IMG/VR virus record: IMGVR_UViG_3300049483_000231
Coordinates: 1 to 26,850 of that record
Length of the DNA stretch: 26,850 nt
Strand: one strand, 5' to 3'
DNA from: a virus
In this document: positions 15,030 through 23,172 of the stretch, piece after piece
Position numbering within the stretch: the stretch's first letter is position 1
How the letters are laid out: each line of letters starts with the position of its first letter
The notes under the pieces: model-generated
Told to the model about the DNA's origin: nothing
Databases searched by the model: none
The model's input: the letters and a program-made list of their open reading frames with translations, nothing else
Made by a program: the position numbers and the translations under genes

Positions 15030-16513
15030 GGTGCCTTCAGGTGGATCGCCCCAGCGTAGCCGCTGTTCCCTGGCACCGAGGTCAGCGACCACGTCCACGA
15101 CTGAGCGGCCGTCGAGGTGACGAATTGGTGGGCACGGCAGTCGGAGTTGTCCATGGACGAGTTGTCGGTCTGCCCGGTGTAGTTGACGAAATCGAAGATC
15201 GCACCCGACGGAGCGGTCACGTTCAGCACCGGCCCCTGGCCCACGGTGCAGCTTGCGATCAGGATGCCTCCCGTCACCGACGGCGTGATGTCCGGGAAGT
15301 TGGCCTTGGAGGAGAGGTTCGACAGGTCCACCGAGACCTGGAAAGCCGTGTTGCCCACCGGCGCCGTATTGGCCCCCACGATGTCGTACACGGTGAGCGA
15401 CTCAGCCTGGGGCGTACCTGACACCGAAAAGGTCAGCTTCTCACTGAGACTCGGGGTGCGGTTCGCCACCACCCAGAACATGCTAGTGTCTGCCGCCCCC
15501 TGGTACTTCGTGAGACTGCCAGAGGCAGACGACGTCACGGCTGTCACGTTCCAGATGTCCGTGCCATGCGTGGAGACCACCAGGAGGTTGCCGACGCTGG
15601 GCGTCTGGAGTACCAGGCTGGCGGGCGGTAGCTCGGTCGTGGAGTGGATCACCTTCGCGATCCGCATCCCGCTGGGCGCCGTCCCCGCGCTCGCCACCTT
15701 GAGCGCGAGCGACAGCCCGATGAACTCGTCGTTGGCCGGGCTCATCGTGAAGGTCATGGATGGGTTGATAGACGCCGCAGTGGTCTGCACCGTGTACTGG
15801 CTGGCGTGCCAGGTGGACGCCTGCGTGCCGTACGAGGTCCCGTCCGCGTCGAGCAGCGTGAACCCGGATCCCGCCGCGATGGTGGTGGCCTGGTTGCCCG
15901 ACGAGGCGTTGGCGTCGCTCCAGAACAGGCTCCAGATCAGGTTGCCGCCGTTCGCGTCGTTGTTCCCCGGCGTGAAGCTGCCCGAGTTGACCGTGGGCGC
16001 CGCGTCCACACTCGCTCCGGCGCTGCCGTTGGCAGGGCTCGTCGTTGCGATGTTGTTGAACTCGGAGATCGTGTACTGGAACGGGATCACCGCCGCGCTG
16101 AAGTTCACGGTGATCGTGTGGATGCCCGACGCCGCGTTGGGCAGGACGAAGATGTCCAGGTCCACGTTGGCGTTCGTGTCGTTCACCGAGGCCGTCGGGG
16201 TGGTCGGCCACGTCCCGTTGGTGTCGCTGACCGGCGTGGCCGCGAACGTGCCGCTACTAGGAGAAGCGATACCTAAGATAAGAACATTACCCGCCAGCAC
16301 CGGGTTGGGCAGCGTGAACTTGAAGTTGTTGCCGGTCTCCCCGATGCCGGGCGGGTTGGAGGTCGAGACGAGGTGCTGGACGAGCGTCGGGGTCGGCGGC
16401 GGATATAAGTTAACAACGGGGGAGGTAATGCCCATTCGAAAATTGGACTTATAGCCAGGGGCTGCGTGCGCTGATGTGGCGACGACAAGCAGAACCAGGA
16501 GAAGACGCTTCAT
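15026..16513 (-). CDS. Secreted two-domain beta-sandwich protein
   Basis: 495 aa. The start at 16513 is preferred over 16552: it overlaps the previous stop as ATGA and exposes a clean signal peptide MKRLLLVLLVVATSAHA followed by APG. The mature part has two similar halves of about 220 residues. Each begins with a strand then ..VGNLLVVSTHG / LAGNVLILGIAS, has T-V-T-F-S strands and an aromatic middle (EFNNIATTSP / YDIVGANTAP), and ends with a hydrophobic strand before K. It looks like the surface beta-sandwich domains found in bacterial secreted and phage adhesin proteins. Function unknown. GC-rich throughout except small patches near 16255-16285 and 16400-16440. Confidence 0.8.
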   Translation of the reverse strand: MKRLLLVLLVVATSAHAAPGYKSNFRMGITSPVVNLYPPPTPTLVQHLVSTSNPPGIGETGNNFKFTLPNPVLAGNVLILGIASPSSGTFAATPVSDTNGTWPTTPTASVNDTNANVDLDIFVLPNAASGIHTITVNFSAAVIPFQYTISEFNNIATTSPANGSAGASVDAAPTVNSGSFTPGNNDANGGNLIWSLFWSDANASSGNQATTIAAGSGFTLLDADGTSYGTQASTWHASQYTVQTTAASINPSMTFTMSPANDEFIGLSLALKVASAGTAPSGMRIAKVIHSTTELPPASLVLQTPSVGNLLVVSTHGTDIWNVTAVTSSASGSLTKYQGAADTSMFWVVANRTPSLSEKLTFSVSGTPQAESLTVYDIVGANTAPVGNTAFQVSVDLSNLSSKANFPDITPSVTGGILIASCTVGQGPVLNVTAPSGAIFDFVNYTGQTDNSSMDNSDCRAHQFVTSTAAQSWTWSLTSVPGNSGYAGAIHLKAP

Positions 16514-17205
16514 CCCGAGACCCCCGTCATCTGACTGTCGTTCGTTCCCCACGACGTTACGTCCATGCAGGCACCAGTAGCGAGATCGATGAACGACGTG
16601 TTGGTCGTGTTAGCCGGGTCATCGAACCGAACGGTGACGCCGGGTGTACCGGCCCCCATTGTGCCCACATTGAACACGTAGAGGACCACCTTCAGGCACT
16701 CGCCAGCGTTGATAGTTGTGGCAGACGGAGTACCCGCGCTGGTGCGAGCAGCTACCGTGGTACCCCACTCCGTCGAGACAGTAGTGGGATCGATGATGGT
16801 GGCGAGGTTCGCTCCGGTAGAACACGTCGCTCGATAGAGGCCGGTGCGGAATCCTGCGTTGTTGCCTGTCGCCGCCTCCAGTCCGTACAGGCTGGTTGTA
16901 ATCGCTGACGCCGCGACGGAGAAACTGGCTGACAAAGGCTTGGTGATGAACCCGTTGATAACCTGGCCACCGCCAGTCTTCGTCATGGTGATCGACGTGC
17001 CGCCGGCGGTGGTGTTCGTGATGAGCGTGTCGAAGGTCGAGCCGAGGCCGCTCGCCGCGTTCGTGTCAAGGTCGTACCACCCGGCCCCGATGGCGTTCAT
17101 CTGGGTCCTGTGGAAGTACAGGCGCCGGCAGCCGTTGGGGTTTGCCCCAGCATGAGGTGCAACGATGAGGGCGATAAGCCCCAGGGTAAGGGCCAGCCTT
17201 CTCAT
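16510..17205 (-). CDS. Secreted protein of unknown function
   Basis: 231 aa with a signal peptide MRRLALTLGLIALIVAPHAGA and cleavage before NPNG. The start overlaps the previous stop (17202-17205, ATGA) and has AAAGGAG at 17214-17220. The mature part is Thr/Ala/Gly-rich with strand-loop patterning and four Cys (GCRRLYF, ATCSTG, GECLKV, GACMDV), which could form two disulfides after export, consistent with a periplasmic or surface location. No family recognised. Coupled to the 495-residue protein downstream, so the two may act together. Confidence 0.75.
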   Translation of the reverse strand: MRRLALTLGLIALIVAPHAGANPNGCRRLYFHRTQMNAIGAGWYDLDTNAASGLGSTFDTLITNTTAGGTSITMTKTGGGQVINGFITKPLSASFSVAASAITTSLYGLEAATGNNAGFRTGLYRATCSTGANLATIIDPTTVSTEWGTTVAARTSAGTPSATTINAGECLKVVLYVFNVGTMGAGTPGVTVRFDDPANTTNTSFIDLATGACMDVTSWGTNDSQMTGVSG

Positions 17206-17384
17206 TCTACTAACTCCTTTCCGTTTAAAAATTCGCAGACCTTACGATAACAAGAGACACATAGATTGTGAGTGTTAACCTCTTGTGGTGTCGTCACGTC
17301 TCGCAGATCGAGGACATACCGCTCCTCAGGCAGGAAACGCGGTAACGTCGTGTTGCATCTGTCACATGAGTAAGAAACGGTCAC
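17202..17384 (-). CDS. Small zinc-ribbon protein
   Basis: 60 aa from a GTG start at 17384, placed two bases after the previous stop with GGGG of the preceding codons as a weak ribosome-binding site. The in-frame Met at 17450 would require a 64-base overlap and is less likely. Two CxxC pairs (SCDRC, residues 7-10; LCVSC, 42-45) plus Cys50 suggest one zinc site. It has no signal peptide. The DNA is AT-rich while the genes on both sides are GC-rich, so it may have a separate origin. Confidence 0.65.
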   Translation of the reverse strand: MTVSYSCDRCNTTLPRFLPEERYVLDLRDVTTPQEVNTHNLCVSCYRKVCEFLNGKELVE

Positions 17385-17386
17385 GG

Positions 17387-18247
17387 TTACGGCCCCAGGT
17401 AGTAGAGGACGTTGACGATCTTCGAACCCGTCGCCGCGTGGATCCAACACAGCGCGTTCGCCGCCGGTAGCTGGAGGTCTGCACCGAGTGGGAAACTAAC
17501 GGTAAACCCGCCGTTTGCCGGGTTGAACGATCCCCACAAGTACGTAGTTCCGGTCCCGCAGTTCGTGCCCGTACCGTACTTCAGGGTCAACTGCTGGTCA
17601 GCCGTAGTCGTCGCCGCCACCGACGCACTCATGTGGATCGACTTGACGTGGATGCTGATGCCCGACGCCGGGGCCGCAATCAACTGCGTGAGCGTGGTGG
17701 CAGTCGCCAGGCCGGAAGTAGCGAACGTGGTAGAGAGTGGCTTGTAGTAGGTCGCTCCCATCGCGTCCGACGCCGTGGCCTGGAAGGTAACCGAGCCCGA
17801 CGTGCGCGCCGTGCAGTTCAGCCTATAGTGGGTGGCCCCGCTGACCCCGATCACACTGTACGTGTCCGCTGCCGTAAACGAAGTGATCGTCAGGCTGCGA
17901 TCATCGCCTGTCGCGTTCTCGAACTTCACCGCCTTCCAAGTCGTCCCTCCGTCGAGACTCACCTCGGGCTGGATGGTGATGCCGGAGGGAGAGGAGATCG
18001 CCGTGACCTGCACGCCGAACGTGCTCTTGCCCAGCATAGACGTTGAGCAGAACCCGCCCGTTGCGTTCACCGTGCAGGACGAGGTTGTGTTCGCGCCCTG
18101 GACGCGGGTCACGTCCACCTGGAGACCCTGCTCTGCGGTCACCCGAGGGGTGTCCACGTTGCCGGAACCGTCAGGCCCCTTGAGGTAGGTGCTCTGCGCA
18201 AGCGTCAGCGCAGGTGCTAGAATTAACAGTGCGATGAGCTTGCGCAT
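17387..18247 (-). CDS. Secreted phage-structural-type beta protein
   Basis: 286 aa. Signal peptide MRKLIALLILAPALTLA with cleavage before QSTY. The mature part has two beta domains. The first has VSLDGGTTWKAVKF, followed by GVSGATHYRLNC and SGSVTFQATAS, a jelly-roll pattern common in phage decoration and fibre proteins. The second (IHVKSIHMSASVA...QLTLKYGTGTNC...GGFTVSFPLGADLQL..NVLYYLGP) is also a familiar phage virion domain. The odd point is a virion-type protein with a Sec signal: it may be displayed on the host surface or in the periplasm rather than in the particle. First gene of the GC-rich block. Confidence 0.75.
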   Translation of the reverse strand: MRKLIALLILAPALTLAQSTYLKGPDGSGNVDTPRVTAEQGLQVDVTRVQGANTTSSCTVNATGGFCSTSMLGKSTFGVQVTAISSPSGITIQPEVSLDGGTTWKAVKFENATGDDRSLTITSFTAADTYSVIGVSGATHYRLNCTARTSGSVTFQATASDAMGATYYKPLSTTFATSGLATATTLTQLIAAPASGISIHVKSIHMSASVAATTTADQQLTLKYGTGTNCGTGTTYLWGSFNPANGGFTVSFPLGADLQLPAANALCWIHAATGSKIVNVLYYLGP

Positions 18248-18252
18248 AGCTT

Positions 18253-18732
18253 TTAGTCCTCAGAGAAGGTAAGCTGACCGGCTGCAAACGAAGGGGTCAT
18301 ACCTGTCGTAATAGCAGGGTTGCTGGTTAATGATCCCCAATAGAGTCTGTTACCGGCACCATGGGTTGCCGAGTCTCTAACTTCGAATCCCATCAACGTT
18401 CCCCAAGAACCCGTCGCCGTAGGGAATGTGATAGCATTCACATTGCCAATAGACGATGGATCCCCCGAGGGAGCGGTCCAGTTAGCATCGAGTTGAGTAA
18501 CCGTTACCCGAGCATAAGAGTTAGCATTTGTGACTTCGGTGCAAGGTGTAGCGTCTGTCCCAACGTTTGTGCAAAGGATAATAGCAATAGCTGCTGGTTT
18601 AGTTGCTGTTTGAGTGCGGAAAGTTAAATTGAGAAGAAGAACTTCGTAATAAGGACCTTTATCTGCAAAGGCGATTAAAGGAAGAACGACAAGAAGGGCC
18701 AATGCTGCAAAATTGCGGATTTTCTTAAACAT
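18253..18732 (-). CDS. Phage tail/fibre-type protein with signal peptide
   Basis: 159 aa. The N-terminus MFKKIRNFAALALLVVLPLIAFA fits a signal peptide cut before DKG. The rest matches a very common phage virion domain: NSYARVTVTQLDANWTAP, AITFPTATGSWGTLMGFEVRD, GNRLYWGSLTSNPAITTG and FAAGQLTFSED. Homologues are usually cytoplasmic virion proteins without a signal, so the leader is unusual. AT-rich like the tail genes, unlike its neighbour downstream. AGGAG upstream of the ATG supports the start. Confidence 0.8.
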   Translation of the reverse strand: MFKKIRNFAALALLVVLPLIAFADKGPYYEVLLLNLTFRTQTATKPAAIAIILCTNVGTDATPCTEVTNANSYARVTVTQLDANWTAPSGDPSSIGNVNAITFPTATGSWGTLMGFEVRDSATHGAGNRLYWGSLTSNPAITTGMTPSFAAGQLTFSED

Positions 18733-18744
18733 GAGTTATCTCCT

Positions 18745-18993
18745 TTACTTCATCGTACCGCTGCCAGTTGATTTTCCAGTAAGTGGAACGACTGCCGAAG
18801 GAGGCTTAGGTTTCATAAATCCTGTACCGTGGCCTCGTCCTTGAAGTGGAACGATAAGAAGAGGCTGTTGCATTAACGGCTGGATAGATAGTGTACCGTT
18901 AGTCCCAGCCTTACCTTCACCCTTAGCAGTTGGAGAAGATGAAGGACTACAGGAAAGAAAAAGAAAGCTTGAAACGAAGATAAAAGTTTTCAT
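18745..18993 (-). CDS. Small lipoprotein with Pro/Gly repeat motif
   Basis: 82 aa. The N-terminus MKTFIFVSSFLFLSC ends in a lipobox (LFLSC), so Cys15 is probably lipidated and the protein membrane-anchored. The remainder is Pro/Gly/Ser-rich and contains two similar units, IVPLQGRGHGTGFMKP and VVPLTGKSTGSGTMK. These loosely resemble the VPLGGxAAGQAxxSGTP unit of the repeat-rich tail protein encoded at 12816-14567. The shared motif is a visual similarity and may be only compositional. First gene of the accessory region after the minor tail gene. Confidence 0.7.
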   Translation of the reverse strand: MKTFIFVSSFLFLSCSPSSSPTAKGEGKAGTNGTLSIQPLMQQPLLIVPLQGRGHGTGFMKPKPPSAVVPLTGKSTGSGTMK

Positions 18994-19003
18994 CGTAGAA
19001 CCT

Positions 19004-19366
19004 CTAACTTAGAACATCTAGTTCGGCTGTTACAGTATATTCTAACCCCATAACAGAAGCCAACTTCAGGGACCCCGGTACGAACTTCACAGTATGAGGG
19101 GCAGGGGTTGAATCTTCAAGGATAATAGTGATCAAAAACGAAGCTGCCGTAAATTGCACCAACCGATAAAAAGCTTTTAGATACGTATATTGTACTGGAG
19201 TACATTTCCAAGTCACAGTCACAAGAGGTAAAGTTTTACCGGTCGGCTTTAGAGATACACGGCGGTATTTGGCTACTCCACCAGCAACAGCATGAGCTAT
19301 AACATCAGATCCTCTTTGGAGAATATAATTGGACTCATCCGGTATGAGTTCAAGTGTAATTGCCAT
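19004..19366 (-). CDS. Minor tail protein after tape measure (gpM-like position)
   Basis: 120 aa, starting directly after the tape-measure stop (TAAATG). A compact beta domain: LVTVTWKCTPVQYTYLKAFYRL...SFLITIILED...VKFVPGSLKLASVMGLEYTVTAELDVLS. In lambda-like tails this place after H is held by M, a tail-tip protein; sequence similarity to gpM cannot be judged by eye. The same domain reappears at the C-terminus of the protein encoded at 12816-14567, so the two are paralogues now separated by the accessory cassette. Confidence 0.65.
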   Translation of the reverse strand: MAITLELIPDESNYILQRGSDVIAHAVAGGVAKYRRVSLKPTGKTLPLVTVTWKCTPVQYTYLKAFYRLVQFTAASFLITIILEDSTPAPHTVKFVPGSLKLASVMGLEYTVTAELDVLS

Positions 19367-22300
19367 TTAGCGTTTACGACCTGAAGAGGTGTGAGTATTA
19401 AGGGCACGTGATACACGGCTATTAGCGTCTATAATTTGAGAAGCTACAACTGTTCCAGCATGATCATGTACTGCCTTAACCGCCTCTTCTCTAGCAATAA
19501 TTCTAATATTACTTCCGTCCTGTTCGACATCAATACGAGCAGGGGTATTATTCTGAATACTCACATTTACGACAGGAGCGGCTCCGTTTGGAGTAAAGCC
19601 CGAAGTTACTCCGCGATTGGGTATATTCGTAAAGCTACCACGATTCAATGCTTCAAGTAAAGCTCTATGCTTAGAAGTAGCGTCTGCATTCACTACAAAT
19701 TCTTGACCATGTACGATACCAGCTATACCTTTCCGATCAAAATTACCTGTATAGCCTCCTTTTTCGAATTGGCCCAGTAAGGCCATAGAACGTGCAAACA
19801 TCACCGTTGATGAAATTCCGGATGTGGCTGGTACAGCGTTTGCACCGAATGAGGCAAGAGAAGCCATTGCGGCCGCAGTTGAATAAGAGGACGCAATAGC
19901 TGATCCTGTAGCTGTTGCTGTGGCCACAGAGGTAGCGGCGGCACCTGCTGCTATCGATTTACCCAAGATGGCGTTGAGTACCATCTGTATGCCAAGTTTA
20001 ATTAGACCGGAAATTAACTCAGCAAGAAGATTACGAGCTAAATTACCTAAAATCTTTTCCATGCTTTCGCCGAATACTATTCCCTGTGCTAAGGCATCGG
20101 CGAAACCGTTGACCAGACCATCAGTTAGATTAGCGAATAATTCACCGGCACGTGAAGAGAAATTTTCAACTTTAGCCGAGAGTAAATCGAAACCTCTTAG
20201 CCAACCATCGGACCATGTGCCGTTACCTGCCGCATTACGAAGAGTAGCTAATTCTTGTCTAGCGGCTTTGGCAGTTATGGTCCCTTCAGCTACCATCTTA
20301 GTTAGAACTCTTTGAGCAAGTGTCGACTCTTTAATAGCTTTTGTTAAGCTATCCTCTAACCTCTGGCGCATATCCGCTTCTTTACGAGCTTCTTGATTAG
20401 CTATAAGCCATTTTAATAGGTCTTCACGTTGCTCAGTTGTTAAATCGTGACCGGCCTTCTTTAATCTTTTTTCTTCCTCAAGTAACTGAAAGCCTGCCCG
20501 TCTCTCGGAATGAGAGTTTTGCATTGCTTCTGTTTCTTCTTTAAGGCGATTTATTAGAGCTAGATAAGGATGAAGAGCATCATTATAGTAAGCTCTTGCC
20601 CTATCCATAAGAGTATTTTTACGATCTAATGTAATTATACCCGCGGCCATAGCTTGATTAAGAGTAACTTCCGCCTCATTTAATCGACGGAGAGCCGCAT
20701 TAATCGGATCAAGTATATTCTCTAAATGCTCGTAAGCCGTTCGAAGTTTATTTAGGCCAGCCGGTGGTGCTGGGGCCTCCGGAGGGGGGTTTCGAGTAAG
20801 ATCCGCTATAGCCCCTATAGCTCTACGACGAGTATTAGCTTGAGCTACACGGGCAATAAATTCTTCGATAAGTTTATCGGCAAAGAGGAAAGAATCCCCA
20901 AAAGCCGTCTTAAGATCCTGCTTAATTTTGGCAGCTGCTCCTGCAAATTTATTTTCAAATTCAGGTATATCTATTAATGGGATTTCAGGCGCTCCTGTAT
21001 GTAAAATTCTCTGAAGAAGATTATAGGTCGTAATTGTTACGTTAGCCCAGGCTTCTGCCCGTTGTATCAACCCATTTATAGAGGACATGATATAATCGGC
21101 TAAAGCAGCCCAAGATTCACGTCCAATAATCGAAATCACTTTAAAATAGAACGTCCAAGTTCCTATGGACATTGTTACTCGACTTCTTATATCCGTAAGA
21201 AACTGTTCCATTAAAGACTTAGATGCGGTAATCTGAGACCCGCTTACTTCATCAACCGTAGTAAATAGCTGTCTGATATAGTTAGAGACGATGTAAGCAC
21301 CGTCAGCTATAGAAGTCCAAACCGCACTCATAGCATCTCCGAGTGTGTAACCGGCTTTCTCAGAGAGTACGATGCTATCACGAAAAAGGTAAATAGCGGT
21401 AGTGGCACCTGCAAACGCCCCCACAATGAGACTTGCCCCGCCTGTAGAAGCCGCTAAGGCGACAGCAAATCGCGATAACATAGCAATAGCGTTTGGACCG
21501 AATGTGACGGCAAGGGCAACACCTACAGCTATGATACTATAGGCCAAAGCTTCGAAATTCTTGGAGAGATAAATTAAGCCTCTGGCTATTCCGGTTGAAA
21601 TCCCTGAAAGCTGAGCATTTTCTCCAATAAACTTAGTCATCGCGTTAGACAAGACTATAAAGCCTTGACCAATAGTCGGGATAACTTGATTAAATCTTTG
21701 CTGTAATTCAGGGAAACTTTTAAGAAAAGCGGCGAAAAATTCTTTGCTAGTAATTGTTCCATGGATAAACATCTGCCTTAATTGACCAATTGACCCATGG
21801 GCCCTATCTAAATTTTTAGCTACCATCTGCATGATAATAGGCGTATTCATGTTAACCGAGTTGAATTCTCGGGTATTCATTCTAACCATACCCAGCATGT
21901 TTCCTAACTGAAGGAGAGTATTCGTTGTTTGCTGGGTATTACTACCTTGAATAGCAAGGGCCAAACCGGCGGCTTTAGTAAACTTGACGAGATCCGCTTC
22001 GGAAGCTCCAAGGTGGCTAGCGGCTAAGGCTCCTCTCTGATAAAGAGAGATGTGTAGATCCAATTCCTGACGTGTTGCCTGAGCTGATTTATAGAGTTCA
22101 CCTTGGATAGCTGCTGCTTTTTCTAGGCTATCTGTAGTAACTCGAATACGGTTACCGATCTGGAGCCAAGTATCGGCATATTGCTGAAGTTCTCGAAGAC
22201 CTAAAGCTAATCCTAATGCACCAAGAGCCGCTCTAAGAAAATGAGCTGGACGGGATACATCCATGAGAGCAGCTTTAAGGGATTGAGTTTTCCCATGAGC

Positions 22301-22396
22301 CCCTTCCATGGATTGAGCAAGGTCGTCGATAGCACGCTGGACCGTTCGCGTACCGTCTTCTCTTATCTCTACTAAAATGCCTTCAGTAATAGGCAC
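19367..22396 (-). CDS. Tape measure protein
   Basis: 1009 aa from a GTG start; the previous stop is 3 bases upstream. The N-terminus MPITEGILVEIREDGTRTVQRAIDDL leads to the conserved tape-measure core TDSLEKAAAIQGELYKSAQATRQELDLHISLY and NTREFNSVNMNTP..MQMVAKNL. Two long hydrophobic stretches follow at about 285-330 and 840-890, with long helical parts and a C-terminal VHGQEFVVNADATSKHR block. It sets tail length; by the usual rule of about 0.15 nm per residue the tail would be near 150 nm (inference). Directly after the chaperone pair, as expected. Confidence 0.92.
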   Translation of the reverse strand: MPITEGILVEIREDGTRTVQRAIDDLAQSMEGAHGKTQSLKAALMDVSRPAHFLRAALGALGLALGLRELQQYADTWLQIGNRIRVTTDSLEKAAAIQGELYKSAQATRQELDLHISLYQRGALAASHLGASEADLVKFTKAAGLALAIQGSNTQQTTNTLLQLGNMLGMVRMNTREFNSVNMNTPIIMQMVAKNLDRAHGSIGQLRQMFIHGTITSKEFFAAFLKSFPELQQRFNQVIPTIGQGFIVLSNAMTKFIGENAQLSGISTGIARGLIYLSKNFEALAYSIIAVGVALAVTFGPNAIAMLSRFAVALAASTGGASLIVGAFAGATTAIYLFRDSIVLSEKAGYTLGDAMSAVWTSIADGAYIVSNYIRQLFTTVDEVSGSQITASKSLMEQFLTDIRSRVTMSIGTWTFYFKVISIIGRESWAALADYIMSSINGLIQRAEAWANVTITTYNLLQRILHTGAPEIPLIDIPEFENKFAGAAAKIKQDLKTAFGDSFLFADKLIEEFIARVAQANTRRRAIGAIADLTRNPPPEAPAPPAGLNKLRTAYEHLENILDPINAALRRLNEAEVTLNQAMAAGIITLDRKNTLMDRARAYYNDALHPYLALINRLKEETEAMQNSHSERRAGFQLLEEEKRLKKAGHDLTTEQREDLLKWLIANQEARKEADMRQRLEDSLTKAIKESTLAQRVLTKMVAEGTITAKAARQELATLRNAAGNGTWSDGWLRGFDLLSAKVENFSSRAGELFANLTDGLVNGFADALAQGIVFGESMEKILGNLARNLLAELISGLIKLGIQMVLNAILGKSIAAGAAATSVATATATGSAIASSYSTAAAMASLASFGANAVPATSGISSTVMFARSMALLGQFEKGGYTGNFDRKGIAGIVHGQEFVVNADATSKHRALLEALNRGSFTNIPNRGVTSGFTPNGAAPVVNVSIQNNTPARIDVEQDGSNIRIIAREEAVKAVHDHAGTVVASQIIDANSRVSRALNTHTSSGRKR

Positions 22397-22399
22397 ATA

Positions 22400-22840
22400 T
22401 CACCAATTTAAATCAATAATTTTAATCCGGCTACCTTGGATACGTTCACGAGCTATAATCATAGCTCTTTCTACAAATCCAGCAGGTGCTTGATCTGAAG
22501 AACCATTATTTAGAAATTCAATGTAAGGGAGACCGTTAGAAAAGAAGAAAGATCGGGGCCACCGATACGCCATTAAAGCCGTTTCAATAGCCCCGACAGC
22601 TTCTTGTGTCGCCGATTCTACGGAAACCGGTTTACTAGGCGCCGGCCAATATTTCAGGGTCGTAACAGGTTCGCTAATCCCCAGCTGCCAATTAACCCTA
22701 GCACGACCAGTTTTAACCGGTGTGGCTAAAACCACTTCTTTTGCCACAGACCCAACAACATCGAGAATTAACTTGGTCGTTTGACCAGGTATATTCGAGG
22801 AGGCTTTATGGAGCCTATCTGCATACATCTTAAAATTCAC
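22400..22840 (-). CDS. HK97 gp10-like tail/neck protein
   Basis: 146 aa from a GTG that overlaps the preceding stop (GTGA, 22837-22840). It has ATPVKTGRARVNWQLG (39-54) and the C-terminal YIEFLNNGSSDQAPAGFVERA, the two signatures of the HK97-gp10-like family (the conserved P-V-x-T-G-R and N..YA..LE.G..). These are usually placed at the neck; here the gene sits between the tail chaperones and tape measure, a known variant order. An alternative start is Met5. Confidence 0.75.
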   Translation of the reverse strand: MNFKMYADRLHKASSNIPGQTTKLILDVVGSVAKEVVLATPVKTGRARVNWQLGISEPVTTLKYWPAPSKPVSVESATQEAVGAIETALMAYRWPRSFFFSNGLPYIEFLNNGSSDQAPAGFVERAMIIARERIQGSRIKIIDLNW

Positions 22841-23172
22841 TTCTTCTTCTCCATCTCTTTAGAACGCCATTCCAGATAAACGCCGTCTAATTTCTGGATA
22901 TGGTAGAAGAAGTCTTCTCGTTGGTCATCGACTATATCGTGAACTGTACAATATCTATCGATAGCTAACCAGGGGATCGGACCTTCACCAAAGCCTATTG
23001 AACGACAAGAAGTTAAATCGAGAAAGCCGGATAAAAACAGTTCAAGGCCTAGTTCTAACTCTGGAGCGTTTGCAATACGATCTGGAAGAGGTCGCTTGAA
23101 GTAGTAACATTGTTCGATTATGGTCTTTTCGGCAGGCCCCATATCAAGCATATAGAGCAAGACCTTTTTCAG
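22837..23172 (-). CDS. Tail assembly chaperone, frameshift extension (gpT-like)
   Basis: The frame is open from the slippery site at 23172-23178 and has no strong start of its own; the first candidate is a TTG at 23160. So it is best read as the -1 extension of the upstream ORF, adding 111 residues after residue 140 for a 251-residue fusion. It contains YYFKRPLPDRIANAPELELGLELF...GEGPIPWLAIDRYC, a pattern seen in small phage tail proteins located between G and the tape measure. The fusion is thought to load the tape measure during tail assembly. Confidence 0.75.
   Translation of the reverse strand: MKKVLLYMLDMGPAEKTIIEQCYYFKRPLPDRIANAPELELGLELFLSGFLDLTSCRSIGFGEGPIPWLAIDRYCTVHDIVDDQREDFFYHIQKLDGVYLEWRSKEMEKKK

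Larger units (their letters stand above)
14571..18247 (-). other. GC-rich accessory cassette of mostly exported or membrane proteins
   Basis: Six genes with a base composition unlike the rest: 15661-15720 has 46 G+C of 60, against 21 of 60 at 9481-9540. Four of its junctions are ATGA overlaps or a 2-base gap, so it behaves as one translational unit. Three products have Sec signal peptides and one a membrane segment. The Zn-ribbon gene inside it (17202-17384) is again AT-rich (23 of 60 at 17221-17280). The block lies between two tail genes that share a domain and looks inserted. Confidence 0.7.

Noticed and set aside
15483-16211. Leftward 242-codon ORF in another frame within the same gene
   Set aside because: Composition is rich in Arg, His, Gly and Gln, as typical for a shifted GC-rich frame; no start signal and no protein pattern.
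15183-16454. Long rightward ORF (423 codons) opposite the secreted-protein gene
   Set aside because: It lies in the GC-rich block where stops are rare in all frames. The opposite strand encodes a signal peptide and coherent beta-sandwich protein with coupled start and stop, so this is a shadow.
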